This document shows, in pieces, positions 1-10,512 of a stretch of 40,361 bases of DNA. The stretch is from contig CM044496.1 of assembly GCA_024364805.1 (NCBI GenBank), positions 49,295,858-49,336,218 on the forward strand, read 5' to 3'. The notes under the pieces are model-generated. The model did not search any database. It was given only the letters and a program-made list of their open reading frames with translations, and was not told the origin of the DNA. Position numbers and translations under genes: made by a program. This stretch comes from Euprymna scolopes. Lineage: Eukaryota > Mollusca > Cephalopoda > Sepiida > Sepiolidae. Within the stretch, counting starts at the first letter, position 1, and each line of letters opens with the position of its first letter.

Positions 1-1
<1 letters not shown>

Positions 2-35
<34 letters not shown>
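2..35. repeat. (GA)n microsatellite
   Basis: Uninterrupted AG/GA dinucleotide run at the left edge of the window. The sequence that follows to about 545 is AT-rich and shows no gene or element that I recognise. Confidence 0.97.
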
Positions 36-38
<3 letters not shown>

Positions 39-549
39 ACGAGGAGCGAGCTAAGCGACACACTTTTCTCCACTGCAAAAATACACCAACTCCGCCACAT
101 ACGTCGTCACTAATGTCAAAACCGTCAATCTGAAACCAAAAAGGTTATTTTGAATAAAGAAAATATTTTATAATCAGCTGTGTGCGTTTTTATTATGCTA
201 CCAGGTGCATATATTGAGACAATAACAAAGGTTAATAACTTTTAGAGATTATATAGATTGAAAAACACCTTTGACGACCGGCCGTAGCGAATACATTACA
301 GCAGTAACATTCCCCAATGTTCCATCATCTTGGCACTCATTCACTGGAGGCTTGTTCTTTCTCGTCATTCTTTCCTCCCGCTTCGACCATTCGGTGCGGG
401 GCAGTCGATGCTGACACAAAAATTAGGGCGGGGAGGGAGGTTAGTTAATTTACAAATTTGTGGTTTCAGTTTTCTTGTTTCCATGTGATGTTCTATCATT
501 TTTGTTTTACTTCTGTTATAATCTCTATATAACCGATTATGTGGATTAG

Positions 550-990
550 TCTTCGAATTCAGAGATTTTCCTCAAGATTTCAGCCGTTTTCATTATTGCT
601 ATCTGTTGTATCTTCTCAGCCTTTCCTTTGATTCCAATTTCTCATGATTTTTTCAAATATTTTCGCGATTGTTCCTAGTGCATCTACGATTATTGGTGTC
701 ATCTTGACTATCATCATATTTTTATATGCCTTTCAGCTCTTTGGCCAGTTCTGTATACTTGCTTCGCTTCACTGTATCCTTGATGTTCATCTTGTGGTCT
801 GCTGTGACGATCAAAATATGATCTGGCAAAATTTTTTCTTGTTAACTATTATGAAATCAGGTCTACTGGCTTGGATGGGTTTATCCGTTTGTACCTCCAT
901 GTCCCATAGGTTTTTATTATTTCCGTTTTTCTGGGTGTTTAAGACGCAGTTGTCTGCATAGTTCGCAGTGCAATGCCTTTCCTTACCTGG
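550..990 (-). pseudogene. Restriction-like-endonuclease LINE, C-terminal relic
   Basis: Read on the minus strand, this region encodes a diverged C-terminal retroelement domain. Visible pieces in order are NLWDMEVQTDKPIQASRPDF, then a lysine-rich stretch, then a SKYTELAKEL-like helix, and finally a KIQQIAIMKTAEILRKISEF tail. The RPD motif followed by a hydrophobic strand resembles the PD-(D/E)XK core of restriction-like endonucleases at the C-terminus of R2/NeSL/Utopia-type LINEs; the TAEILRK tail is a frequent ending of such domains. The frame is not open throughout (longest open piece 811-999). The plus-strand ORF across the same bases is its antisense shadow. Family assignment is by recall of motif pattern only. 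Confidence 0.5.
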
Positions 991-1149
991 TTGTGTCAAT
1001 TTTTCTCCTTTATTGGTAGTTTACTGCATTCATTATGTGGCTTATAGTATGCATTTACTGTTTCGTTTATATTATCTTCCTTGAAAATAAAATTCTAAAA
1101 GTGTTTTTAAAATGCTATATATAAGTCATCTATTCTTTTTATAAATAAT

Positions 1150-1432
1150 TTTACCAAGAGCTCTTCACAAGTTTTGGTTAGGATTATAGCTGATGGCACT
1201 CCAGTAATCTATTTTTTATAGATGAGTTTACCAAGAATTCTTCACAAGTTTTGGTTTCGGTTTCGATTATAGCTGATGCACCCAAGTCACATGGATATAT
1301 TTTTTTATTTTTGAAATCGCAACAATATATAAAAATCAATAGAACATTAATAATATACACGAAATCTGCAAGAATTAAAAAATCATATTTAAGCGAACTT
1401 TACGCCGGGCGTCCCCGCTAGCTTAGACAAAT
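1150..1432 (+). repeat. tRNA-like/Helitron-end repeat with internal duplication
   Basis: A segment beginning accaagagctcttcacaag at about 1152 is repeated from about 1230 (accaagaattcttcacaag), and both copies run into a gattatagctgatg motif that is also seen at about 5280. The unit ends with a GC-rich terminus, cgccgggcgtccccgctagc, near 1405-1424, which resembles the Helitron 3' ends in this window (GC-rich hairpin then CTAG). It appears to be a copy of the repeat type at 5215-5405. Whether the tRNA-like part and the Helitron-like end belong to one family is unclear. Confidence 0.45.
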
Positions 1433-1847
1433 ACTTTTGCAGTTTTAACAAAAGAGTTACAATAATATCAAAGCGTCTCCATTTATGCTGAACATCTACA
1501 GAATGCCAACCAATCATTATATTACATATGAACATATGAGTCCCTTGTGGAATTTTCGCAGGTGCCGCTAGTTAATAATTATAATAGTACTGTCGATAAA
1601 ACGATTGAATATATATATAAAACAATTAGAACAGTATATAACAGAATATTAAATTTGACACTAGAAAATAGATATGCAAATGAGCAATATTGAATTTTTT
1701 TTTTAAAATTAAATAAGCTTCTTTAATGTTATATAGTCAGCATAGATGAAAAAAATATCATTCCTTTATTAAGACATGACACGAGTATATATTTAATGCG
1801 TCTATATGTATTATGTATAATATATGTGTATAATATACATCTATAAT

Positions 1848-2434
1848 ACTAGAATGATGACCCGACGTTGTCCCGGATTGAATGAGGAGAAAAATGTTCC
1901 ACCCTTCAATACTTTTGTTATCGAAATCGGTGAAATCTTCTATTTTTCAAGCAAATCGGTTGATTGCCTGCTCACAACTTAGTACACAATATATTGTAGT
2001 CTACATTGTACTGAAGAGAATCTACTGTTTATTTTTGTAAGTAAAAAAAGATACCCAAGTTGAGATCGAAACCAAAACCTAAAGTCAAGTACGATATCCA
2101 AAACCTAAAGTACAACAACCATTAGGCCAGCTTGACACGATCGTTTAAGTAGCTTTGGAAACGCTCTTTTTCTTAACATAAGGAATCTGTCATGTGCATT
2201 AGTGAAATAGTTGACAAACAGATAAAACTCTAACCCGACCCCCCACACATACCAATTTTTCAATTTTGAACCCCTAGCAGCCCTTTTTTCCAAATGAAAA
2301 ATGATTAAAAATGTTCCACATATCTGAATACCCTATACACCAAATTTCAAGTCTGTAGATCAAACATTCGTTGAGTATATAGGTTGAGAAGTTTCCGCAC
2401 ACATTCCCACTTTTAGAAATAGATATATATGCAC
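1848..2434 (-). mobile_element. Non-autonomous Helitron, reverse orientation
   Basis: On the plus strand it opens with actag followed by a GC-rich tract (cccgacgttgtcccggattg), the reverse complement of a Helitron-like 3' end (hairpin then CTAGT). Its interior shares phrases with the copies at 10.5 and 22.7 kb, for example tgaataccctata, and the distal end is AT-rich as expected of the TC-type 5' end. No Rep/helicase coding sequence is present. The boundary near 2434 is approximate. Confidence 0.6.
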
Positions 2435-2460
2435 GCGCCCGAACATACACACACGCACAC

Positions 2461-2969
2461 ACGAGGGTCGCTCCAAAAGTAAGGCCTCCTATTTTTTAAT
2501 TGATAAACTAAAAAGTTGAAGAGATACGAAGACGGCAGTAGAACCATTAAAACGAGCGAACTTTTGTGCTCTAGAATTTATTTTTCTACATAGTAAACAC
2601 CATTTCCAATGCAATTTTTCCAGCCTCGGTCGTAAATGTTCTGTAGACACTTTGTCATTTACATCTGTCGCCTTTCTGAAATCGACGAACCCGTCTAATT
2701 GTGCATAAGCTTTCTAAACGTTCAAAAGACGCCGGTGAATGTTGATTGATTCAATATTTTCTGCATGGAGGAATTCACTGACGCAGTTCACGACAGGGTT
2801 TGCTTTCTTAGAATCTTACACCGTCAATATATGCAACAGAGAAATGAAACTTTCAGGCCTTGAATGCATAAGTTCAGTCATCATTATAATACAATTTTCA
2901 ATCCCCCCTCTCCTCCATTCGAGGACAATAAAATAATAAGAGTGGCATTACTTTTGGAACGCCACTCGT
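2461..2969 (-). mobile_element. Internally deleted mariner (family A)
   Basis: Terminal inverted repeats are visible: the left end begins acgagggtcgctccaaaagt and the right end, reversed, begins acgagtggcgttccaaaagt. Read on the minus strand, the interior keeps the start of a mariner transposase (about 2790-2715, SEFLHAENIESINIHRRLLN, the helix-turn-helix region) and its very end (about 2604-2578, an NGVYYVEK-stop peptide corresponding to the usual GDYVEK-stop). The catalytic DDD core is missing, so this is a deletion derivative that could only move in trans. Two other pieces of the same family lie at 7151-7258 and 7896-8238. Confidence 0.8.
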
Positions 2970-3252
2970 ATATAAGTTATAAAAATATATATGGCAGTAA
3001 AGCTACGCACAAAATATTCCGCACATTATACTCGAAATATTCTACTCACAGAATATTCTGCGTTTCATTCACGTTAGAATTCGTCAGACTTGAATGAAAC
3101 GCGGAATATTCTGTGTAGCTTAATTGCCATATATATTTTTATAACTTACTACCTAGCTCTACCTATGCATTTAGCACTGTTGAAGTAAATCTTTCGAGTT
3201 TACGCATAAAAATATACTTTCGTATATTAATTTATGTGATTAAATGAAGTAG

Positions 3253-3254
<2 letters not shown>

Positions 3255-3305
<51 letters not shown>
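3255..3305. repeat. (AT)n microsatellite
   Basis: Pure AT alternation at the presumed 5' boundary of the Helitron that follows. Helitrons insert between A and T, so AT runs are natural targets. Confidence 0.97.
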
Positions 3306-3307
<2 letters not shown>

Positions 3308-4053
3308 CTGAATGTGTGTGTGTGTCTGGTCACGATTAGGCTCCTATATGGTTGACTATTTTAAAAAACTGATTACATATAATAATAGAAGATGTATCGA
3401 GACACAGGAATGGGTATGTTTGATCTGGCAGAACGGTGGTTTATTAAAATTGTGGGGTCTGCGTTCGCGCCTGATCCACAAAATATGGAAATAAAAAAAT
3501 TAAAAATTAAAAAAAAAAAAAACGTTTACAAGTGTTTTGATATAGATTCACATAAGAATATTTTGATAAGTTTGTTTTAACTTAAATAGGGATGGTATAA
3601 TAAAATTGTGGGGTCTGCGTTCGCGCCTGGCCCCCAGAGAATGGAAATAGACACAAACTTTAATAAAGACTTTTCATATATATCTGCGTAAGTATACTTT
3701 GATAATTATGTTTCAGTTTGAAGAAATATGGTATAATAAAATTATGGGGTGTTCGTTCGCACCTGACCTCCATAGAATGGAAATATGTCACAAAGTTTAA
3801 CAAGGTTTTTTAATATAGATCCACAGAATATTGTGATAAGTGTTTCAGTGTGAACAGTTATGGTATAATAAATTATGGGGTTTATCTATTTTATTTTTAC
3901 TTTCATCATATTTTGCTTTGGTTTTGATACCCCCAAATTCGAAGCTATCTCTTTACAACCCTTCCTTTTCATAACCTATCATACTTTCATAAATCAGAGT
4001 CCATTTTCTGTAGGCTGTTTTTGAACTCAGTCAACGACGGGTACTTTTGCTAG
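3300..4053 (+). mobile_element. Non-autonomous Helitron with internal tandem array
   Basis: The left end reads atataagctgaatgtgtgtg, like the 5' ends of the other copies (TC plus AT-rich then GTGTCTGTCTG). The right end is cgacgggtacttttgctag (CTAG at 4050-4053) followed by T, the Helitron 3' signature. There is no open coding frame. Inside lies a roughly four-unit tandem array (3430-3900). The 5' limit is uncertain because it merges into the AT microsatellite. Confidence 0.6.
3430..3900 (+). repeat. Tandem array, about four units of 130-160 bp
   Basis: The phrase taaaattgtggggtctgcg or a variant recurs at about 3433, 3595, 3733 and 3863. Each is followed by ttcgcgcctg-like sequence and then a tttgataag-like phrase, except in the last, partial unit. 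Units differ by substitutions and small length changes, so the array is old relative to the 25-bp array at 27.7 kb. Confidence 0.85.
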
Positions 4054-4122
4054 TATATATATATATATATATATATATCTCGATATCTATTTTTTAAATC
4101 GCAATATATATATATATATATA
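4054..4122. repeat. AT-rich simple repeats
   Basis: Two AT dinucleotide runs (4054-4078 and about 4102-4122) separated by a short unique piece, immediately downstream of the Helitron 3' end. Confidence 0.9.
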
Positions 4123-5214
4123 GTTTATCATAACTTTAACTCATTTTTATAAACAATATGTAATTAATATTTTATTTTAAAAGCAGTTATATTAATATCT
4201 CTCTCATGAAGTGACGAAAACGAGAATAGTTTATTTCTTATTCGGTACGAAGAATTATAAGCTCTCTAACCTTCTTTTAAAAGAAGTAACCAAAAATAAT
4301 TATATGCAAGAAGAAGTAATCATTTCCTCAGAGGACGCTGATTAGCTGATTAATATTCGAAAGTATTTATTAGTTAATCCCGGGGGTCACGGAAAAAAAA
4401 ACGGAAAATGATCAATTGAAGGAGGTTTTGTGGACAGATAAGAAGTACAAAGGTGAAGGTCACAGGGCTAGTTGAAAAGATAAGAGTGCCGTGCGCAAAC
4501 GTTAATCTTATTGGTTGAGAAGCCGAAACAATGATCGACGTCACTAAAATCCCCGGAATGGCGATTAAAACAAGCATTAGCTGCAACAGAAATGCCACGG
4601 AAAAAAATCTAAATTATTCATTTTCGGAGACTTGCTGTCTAACTGTGGCTTAGATTGAAGGTCCAGATAATTTATGGTTATGACAAATATGTGCACGCGT
4701 ATTGGAGAGTTCCATTCGAAAGAAAGACAAAACTGACTGTACGGTACATTACAACTGAAATAGATTAATAAACCTGGACACAAATCACTAAACGACGGCC
4801 AGTCAAATTCCTTTGTCTGGTTGGAGACAAAGAAAGACATTATCAGAGTTATTATTGGTGCAGCAAGACCATTGACACGGTTCAAGTTATGAGAATTCAC
4901 AACACACCAGAACACTAACGAATGTAAGTACTTTATTTCTAGCCTTTAGCTCCAATATAGATAGAGCAACCGATAGCTTATGTTAGCTAGTCAACACAGC
5001 AACATATCTAGTTTTACATCACATCTTATCAAGGTAAAGAGTCACTCAAGGATAATGGTTAATTTAACAGAATTATTGACGTCAAATGATTTAATTTTTA
5101 TGGACCGTTCTTTTATGGGTCTTTAGTTGGTTAAAATAGTTCTGCGTCACAATTGAAAATCGTTATACATTTTGTAGATCTCTCTTAGTTTATTTTTAAT
5201 TTGTAATCAGTTCA
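4123..5214. other. No recognised gene or element
   Basis: AT-rich sequence. Two minus-strand open frames (4374-4598, with a hydrophobic start MAFLLQLMLVLIAIPGILVT, and 4577-4915) are present, but neither resembles a family I know and their overlap in different frames argues against a gene. I see no convincing splice-delimited exon. Confidence 0.5.
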
Positions 5215-5405
5215 TAAGCGTGTAACGTTGGTACAGTGGTAACGTCACCAGCTTTGAATGCTACAGTTTTGCTTTCGGTTTCGAATCTAACTGATGGCAC
5301 CAAAGTACTTTTTTTATTTTTGAAATCACGACTTTATAATAATATAGGAAATAGGGACAACTTAAAATATATTTAAGCGTAAGACCAGCCAAATCGGGTG
5401 CTCCC
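5215..5405 (+). repeat. tRNA-derived SINE-like unit
   Basis: The head holds an A-box-like tggtacagtggtaacg (about 5230-5245) and a B-box-like ggtttcgaatcta (about 5277-5289), spaced about 47 bases apart, as in a tRNA-derived RNA polymerase III promoter. The body includes tgatggcaccaaagtac and a poly-T/AT-rich segment, then a GC-richer end near 5385-5405. The same body is seen at 1150-1432. It could be a SINE or part of a composite Helitron. Confidence 0.5.
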
Positions 5406-5787
5406 TACCTCCACAAGTAAATTGATATTTTACCTCGTCAGCAAACGAAACGCATAACTATTCTGAAATTTCCGTCTTGTAAAATTATCTGAGCGACAAA
5501 AGAGTCAGTGAACTTCGTTTATTTCCGTTTCTATTGGTTCCAAATTCTCTGTTTTTTTTTTTCGAAGAAGACGTAATGTCTTCTTTGAATCAGTTTAAAA
5601 AGATTTTTCACTTTTAATGCGTGTAGTTTTTTTTTCTGTTTTTAAAAATATTTTTATAGAACTTAGTAATGCAGGTAATTACACATGGAAGTTTAGAAAT
5701 TTGTTCAAATCAAGTCAATTTCTTGCTAAAAGGTGTTTTAAAATGCATAAAAATATCAATGAAAACTTCCAAATCAGAAAGTATATA

Positions 5788-5793
<6 letters not shown>

Positions 5794-5831
<38 letters not shown>
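5794..5831 (+). repeat. Poly-A run of 38
   Basis: Homopolymer A tract. The surrounding 5617-5904 open frame is low-complexity lysine code produced by this tract and is not a gene. It might be the tail of an old retroposed copy, but I recognise no body 5' of it. Confidence 0.95.
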
Positions 5832-5833
<2 letters not shown>

Positions 5834-6204
5834 ATGCAAAAAAACAAAAAACAATAAAAAACAAGTTGAAAACAAGAAATCCGATTAAAAGACGACAAAA
5901 ATAAACATTGGATAAAAATGAAAAGTAGACAACTTTTGGAGCATAATTTCGTTAAGCGACATTGAACCGAATAAGTGACGATTTCGGAATACCATGCGCT
6001 GTATATAGAAGGACAGAGACACCTCTCTGCAAGCACTGTGAAAACTAACGCCATCTCCTGACTGAGATATACAAATGACAGGGGGCGCTTGTTAATCTAA
6101 CATCCCTTACTTTCTCTGCTGGAGGAAGTCGACTCAATCCACATTGTTTGTGCGACTCAGCAGGACAGAGCCTTTGTGTTCGCGTCTAAGTCTTAACTGT
6201 CCAG

Positions 6205-6640
6205 CATTGATAGAGTTTAAAACCGGTTTCAAAACATTCTAAGCCATGCCCCTTTTCTCTTTCCTGCAATCCCTTTCCCACAAAAGAGACGTTGCGAGCC
6301 TCTCTTTACTCTATCGTAATTTTCATGGCAAGTGCTCGACTGAACTCCAATCAATGGTTCCTCTTTGCCAAAATTTCACAAAAACATCTGACTAGCTACA
6401 ATCACTATATTCGATTTCTCCCGCTCTCTGTGCCTAAATCTAAACGTTTATTCTATGAATAAAGTTTCTTTCCCAGAACTGCCACCTGTGGAACACTGTT
6501 CTGCTGGCCTGCTTCCCGGCTGAATTCAACATGGTAGCTTTCAAATCCAATGTAAACAAGTTCTTGTTGAGCCGTCCCCTTAAATATTTCAAGTTCTACT
6601 CAATTTACTCCCTTAATGATTACTACACCACCACCTTGCA
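6205..6640 (+). pseudogene. CR1/Jockey-type LINE ORF2 C-terminal relic
   Basis: Plus-strand translation gives HKRDVASLSLLYRNFHGKCS at about 6283, the typical C-terminal HRRDVASL..LYRY..G.CS block downstream of the reverse transcriptase in CR1/L2/Jockey-like LINEs. After frame changes come LWNTVLLACFPAEFN and FKSNVNKFLLSR (about 6490-6570), corresponding to the FPRTA.LWN...FP...FK..V...L ending. The fragments at 9010-9484 and 29870-30600 carry the same block. Only the ORF2 end is present, so it is 5'-truncated; several frame changes and stops make it non-functional. Confidence 0.7.
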
Positions 6641-6644
6641 TTCA

Positions 6645-7150
6645 TTAACTCTTATCCTCAAGTGGCTATCGGGCCTTGATATGTGGTGACTCCTAAGTAA
6701 AAAACCTTTTCTAAACGTCGCCGAATCAAACTAATCAAATCCTACGATTCCATTGATTTAAATATTTAATAGGTTTTTGTCGAGTACTTTATGATGTAAC
6801 GGAGTATCGGAAAGACGGATAGCACTTGAAGAATAAGTTTTAGAGATTTATTGGTTTTATATTGGAGAGTTCCTTTATACAAATTAGTTGCGCTAGAAAG
6901 GCTTGATAGTCTGGTCTATCCTATTATTTTACCAGCACACTTTATCTGCTGATCTTAGTACTTTTTACACTTTTCTTTGATTTCTCTTTGTTGGATCAAA
7001 TGACTGGTTGGAGATTGTGCCACACTTGCAACACCAAACGTATCAAAATATCGGAGGCCTACTAAACGAGTTTAAAGTATATTTTACAATAAAAATAGAG
7101 AACTGCGTAGTGCACAAAACTGCATTCCAGACCAATATAAACTTCTACTA
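6645..7150. other. No recognised gene or element
   Basis: Mostly AT-rich sequence downstream of the LINE relic, perhaps including its 3' untranslated part. No tail or duplication could be recognised. Confidence 0.4.
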
Positions 7151-7258
7151 GGGTTGTTTTAAAATAACGGCCTTCTATTTTTATAACTAATTTTATAACT
7201 AAAACGCTGAGAGCTATGAAGACAACAGTGATACCATTAAAACAAAAGACCTATTTCT
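7151..7258 (+). mobile_element. Mariner family A, left-end fragment
   Basis: Starts gggttgttttaaaataacgg and continues in parallel with the first 110 bases of the element at 2461 (shared phrases such as ataccattaaaac against gtagaaccattaaaac). It stops abruptly where a different mariner end begins at 7260, so it was probably interrupted by that insertion. Confidence 0.6.
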
Positions 7259-7259
7259 A

Positions 7260-7665
7260 TTAGGTTGGTGCAAAAACAATATCGTTTTGCCACATATATT
7301 ATTTTATATATGATTTCTGAATTAATTCATTGATATATATATAGTCATGTTATATATCGTTTGGAAGCGCGTTTTTCGCTTTATCGAATCGTGATATTCG
7401 TTACTGTTATCAATCTCTTCATTCATTTCTTTTGCAGGCTTTTCGACAGCATGGACAAAATTAAAATCCGCACGATTTTCTTGTTCCAGTTCAAACTAGG
7501 TCGAAAAGCTGCCGTGATATCAATGATGCACTTGGTCCAGGAACCACTAACGTAGGTGTGGCACAACGGTGATTCAAGAAATTTCACAATGGTGACGAGA
7601 GCCTCGAAGATGAAGACGATCGCGACCGGCCTATTGCATTTGATAACGAACTTTTGAAACCTTAG
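7260..7665 (+). mobile_element. Irritans-type mariner, 5' part only
   Basis: The left terminal repeat ttaggttggtgcaaaaacaa at 7260 matches the irritans/Hsmar1-like mariner end and is preceded by a TA target dinucleotide. The reading frame from ATG 7451 gives MDKIKIRTIFLFQFKLGRKA, the first helix-turn-helix of a mariner transposase. After small frame changes come a WFKKFHNGDESLEDED-like segment (about 7570-7620) and a RDRPIAFDNELLK-like segment (about 7623-7660), matching the usual FRSGDESLEDE and GRPS blocks. The sequence stops there: no catalytic domain and no right terminal repeat are found. Confidence 0.8.
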
Positions 7666-7895
7666 ATTTCACTGCCAAAATACATCTATCGCTATTCTAT
7701 CGTTCTCCGGAAATCTGATTCGTCAGAGTCATTACTATAAAAGACCGCACATTTTAAAGTTTTACATTCCATCCAATTAACTTTCACACGTTACATCAAT
7801 CATAGATAAATATGAAGCGCTTAATTACACTTTCCTTTTTGCTATCCGGCCATTTTGATTGGCTGCTAAAAAACATAACTAGAATACAGAAATAT

Positions 7896-8238
7896 TAGGG
7901 ACGTTCAAAAAAATAATGCCTCCTATTTTTTATCTTTTTTCACCCGAACAAATCAGAAGGGATTGCAAATGGAATTGTTATGACTAAACTTATGCATACA
8001 TGGCCTGAAAATTTCATCTGTTGCAAATATTGATTATGTGAAACTTTAAGAAAAAAGCTCCGGCAGAGCCGCGTCATTGAATTCCTGGTAAAAATGCATT
8101 AGAATGATGGTGACTATGTAGAAAAATAAATCTTGTAACACTAAAGGTCGCATATTTTAACTGTACCACTCCCATTTTCGTATTGTTTCAACTTTAAACA
8201 TTAAAAAAGGTAGGAGGTTTAATAAATGGCGTCTGCGG
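7896..8238 (+). mobile_element. Internally deleted mariner (family A)
   Basis: The left end contains gggacgttcaaaaaaataat and then gcctcctatttttt; the right end, reversed, contains aaacctcctacctttttt, so the inner parts of the inverted repeats match. A short RVIEFLVKM-like peptide (about 8070-8097, helix-turn-helix start) is joined directly to an NDGDYVEK-stop peptide (8103-8129), the transposase C-terminus. It is thus the same kind of deletion product as 2461-2969, in the opposite orientation. Confidence 0.7.
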
Positions 8239-8819
8239 ACACTTCTATCAATAAAAACAACCGAAACACAAATATCACACATTCAATGAACTTGTACAAA
8301 TTCATACTTACATATAATTATACATACTTATTACGAACAGTGACATGTACTTAAAATCAACTAGTCACCCGTACTACGATTTCGTCTATAATCCTTTAAA
8401 TCAAATTCATTCCATGATTCCAAGTTAAATTCTCATAAATCACAATTCGACGCTGTTACTGCAATATCCCTCTCTTACTATTCTCTAAAAAGCATCCTCA
8501 TATCACCAAACTGATTAGTGGTTAATAGTGGTATCCGACGGTTCTGCTCGTGACCAATGGGAAAATCATTTTAAACAATTGTAACATTGTACACCTTTTT
8601 TCTGTGTCGTTTAATTTTAACATTCGCATACTCCAATGTGCTTTCTAAGATTCTGCCGTGTCGAACATGTAGTATTCTGTCTTTTTCCGGCTATGTTTAG
8701 GACACATATTTTCTTGTCGCTCTCAGCCACGTGTGTAACTCGTATCTCTCTATTCGCCCCTAACCGTAGGGATCCACGTTTTTCTTTTTTTATAATCTTT
8801 TTTCTTCTTCCTCGCCGTG

Positions 8820-8865
8820 ACACGAACTCGCACATGGCTCAGTCATTTGCATACAGCTGCTGCTG
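8820..8865 (+). promoter_or_regulatory. Cluster of POU-octamer and E-box sequences
   Basis: An exact octamer atttgcat (about 8847) lies next to cagctg and near cacatg E-box hexamers. Such short motifs occur by chance at this AT content, and no gene is visible beside them. Listed as a weak candidate only. Confidence 0.15.
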
Positions 8866-9009
8866 CTATACGCGCGTCTGCGATCTGTTACAAAAATGAA
8901 CAGAAACGGAGGTTCATATGTTTTTTTTTTATTATTACATTTTCACCCCAAACAAGGCACATTACCACTTTGGTGTAGGGGGCTACTATCAGGGGCAGCA
9001 ACTACTGGG

Positions 9010-9484
9010 GCACTATGTTGGGATTTGGGCAGCAAGATGTCGGTTCACGTTACACTTGAACTTCTGCATGTCAGTACAGTTGGGAAAGCAGGGACCTGGA
9101 ATGGAATTCCAGAGTCTAGCGGTTCTGGGGAAGAAACTACTGGAGTAGAAAGATCTTTTACATCTAGGGATCTCTACTGCGTGGGGGTGGGATTTAGCTG
9201 GCTGTCGGGTTTGTCGAGGGTGTCTACGTCGTGGAGGCACAAGTGTCTGCAGTTCGTCAGAGCATTCACCATTAAAATACTTGTAGAACAGATAGAGGGA
9301 TGCAACGTTTCGTCAGTGGGACAGAGGCTGAAGCTTAGATGCCAGTTCAGGGCCTATCAGATTGGCGACTCTCTTTTGAACCTTGTCTAGGAGCGAGAGA
9401 CTAGCAGCAGATGCACCAGCCCAAACGTGACAACAATACTCCATACATTGGAGAATGGTGGCCTTATAGAGGTACAGGATACTT
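9010..9484 (-). pseudogene. CR1/Jockey-type LINE ORF2 C-terminal relic
   Basis: Minus-strand translation shows, in order, an ATILQCMEYCCHVWAGA block (about 9465-9415), SLSLLDKVQKRVANLIGPEL, RNVASLYLFYKYFNGECSDE, and SFFPRTARLWNSIPGPCFPN followed by KFKCNVNRHLAAQIPT near 9020. This is the canonical region after the reverse transcriptase in CR1/L2/Jockey-superfamily LINEs. It is well preserved, with one clear stop between PLSH and RNVASL, and is younger-looking than the copies at 6.2 and 30 kb. Everything upstream of the C-terminal part is absent (5' truncation). The plus-strand ORFs here are antisense shadows. Confidence 0.85.
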
Positions 9485-9774
9485 TATTTGAGAGTAGGTG
9501 AATTCAACGGATTCGAAAACTTTTGCACTCAATGTCGCTGATTTCATAATCAGTTTAGGTGAAACGACATAACCCGAAGTGACTGAGATAGCAGATTATT
9601 AAGTAAGATTTATACTCTTGTTCATCAACTAATGATTTTAGGGTTCTTTGACTTAAGGCTTAACCCAAAGGGAGCAGCCACATGTATCATATCTCTTTCC
9701 AATAAAAAAGATCAATAATTAAATGCCTGAGCCATTTAACTTTCCATATAAAGCAGTTAGTCCTGTTTAAAAAA

Positions 9775-9860
9775 GAGCAACCCTAACCCTCCGCTCCAGC
9801 GTCACCTACTGAGTCCCAAGGTCCCGCGGAGCCCACTTTGGGAAACCTTGCTTAAGATGA
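9775..9860 (-). mobile_element. hAT-like terminal fragment
   Basis: Reversed, the segment reads aaggtttcccaaagtgggct followed by ccgcgggaccttgg. This resembles the terminal inverted repeats of hAT transposons (CAGNGGTTCCCAAACTGGGGTCCGCGG type). No partner repeat or transposase is seen nearby. Confidence 0.35.
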
Positions 9861-10510
9861 TAACGAAATGTAGGTTAGTGCTATCGATAGATGTATTTTG
9901 AGTGCGACTGTGAGGATTTCGATAATTTCAAGGTTGGGTCGAAAATGAAAATATAAACATTTTGTTTTTTTTTCGAGGTAAAACAATACTCAATTTGACA
10001 GAAGCAAGCCGTCCAAGTGTTAGGGGATAAAGGAGATAACCGTATATAAAAAAGTCTAAGAGAATTTTGGTATTCTACAACAATAAAGTGTGAACAATGA
10101 AATACTTTTCTCGATTCAACTCATTTTCATCTGAAAGAAAACGTATCTCCGAACATTATTCTTCCCTAAACCAATTCAGAAATGCCAATTACGTTTTTAC
10201 TATAGACTGTTCAAGGTTCAGCTTTGAAACTGGCAAGCATACAAATTGCATTTCACAGTTTATTGTATCAACCTGAAGGTGTGAGAAAATTCATAGAATA
10301 CGAGAACTCTTATTACCAGGTGGTTTATGTTAAGAGTAGGAAAGCAAAAACAACTGAAAACGGCCACAACAAGTTTATCTAACAACATAAATATTTAACT
10401 ACAAAATAATTTGAACGTTAACCAGCGAGTTTCTGTGTAGCTTTTCTGTCATAAATAGATTTCTATTTATAAAGTTGAAGTAAATACTGAAACACACACA
10501 CATTATGTGT
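9861..10510. other. No recognised gene or element
   Basis: AT-rich, no open frame of note, no repeat of the families catalogued here. Confidence 0.4.
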
Positions 10511-10512
10511 AT

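Noticed and set aside
4374-4915. Two overlapping minus-strand frames with a signal-peptide-like start
   Set aside because: No family resemblance, different frames, no splice or promoter support; hydrophobic frames are common in AT-rich DNA.
5617-5904. Lysine-rich open frame
   Set aside because: It is a translation of the 38-base poly-A run and nearby A-rich sequence.
9779-9791. Telomere-like accctaaccct
   Set aside because: Fewer than two units and next to a hAT-like end; not an interstitial telomere array.
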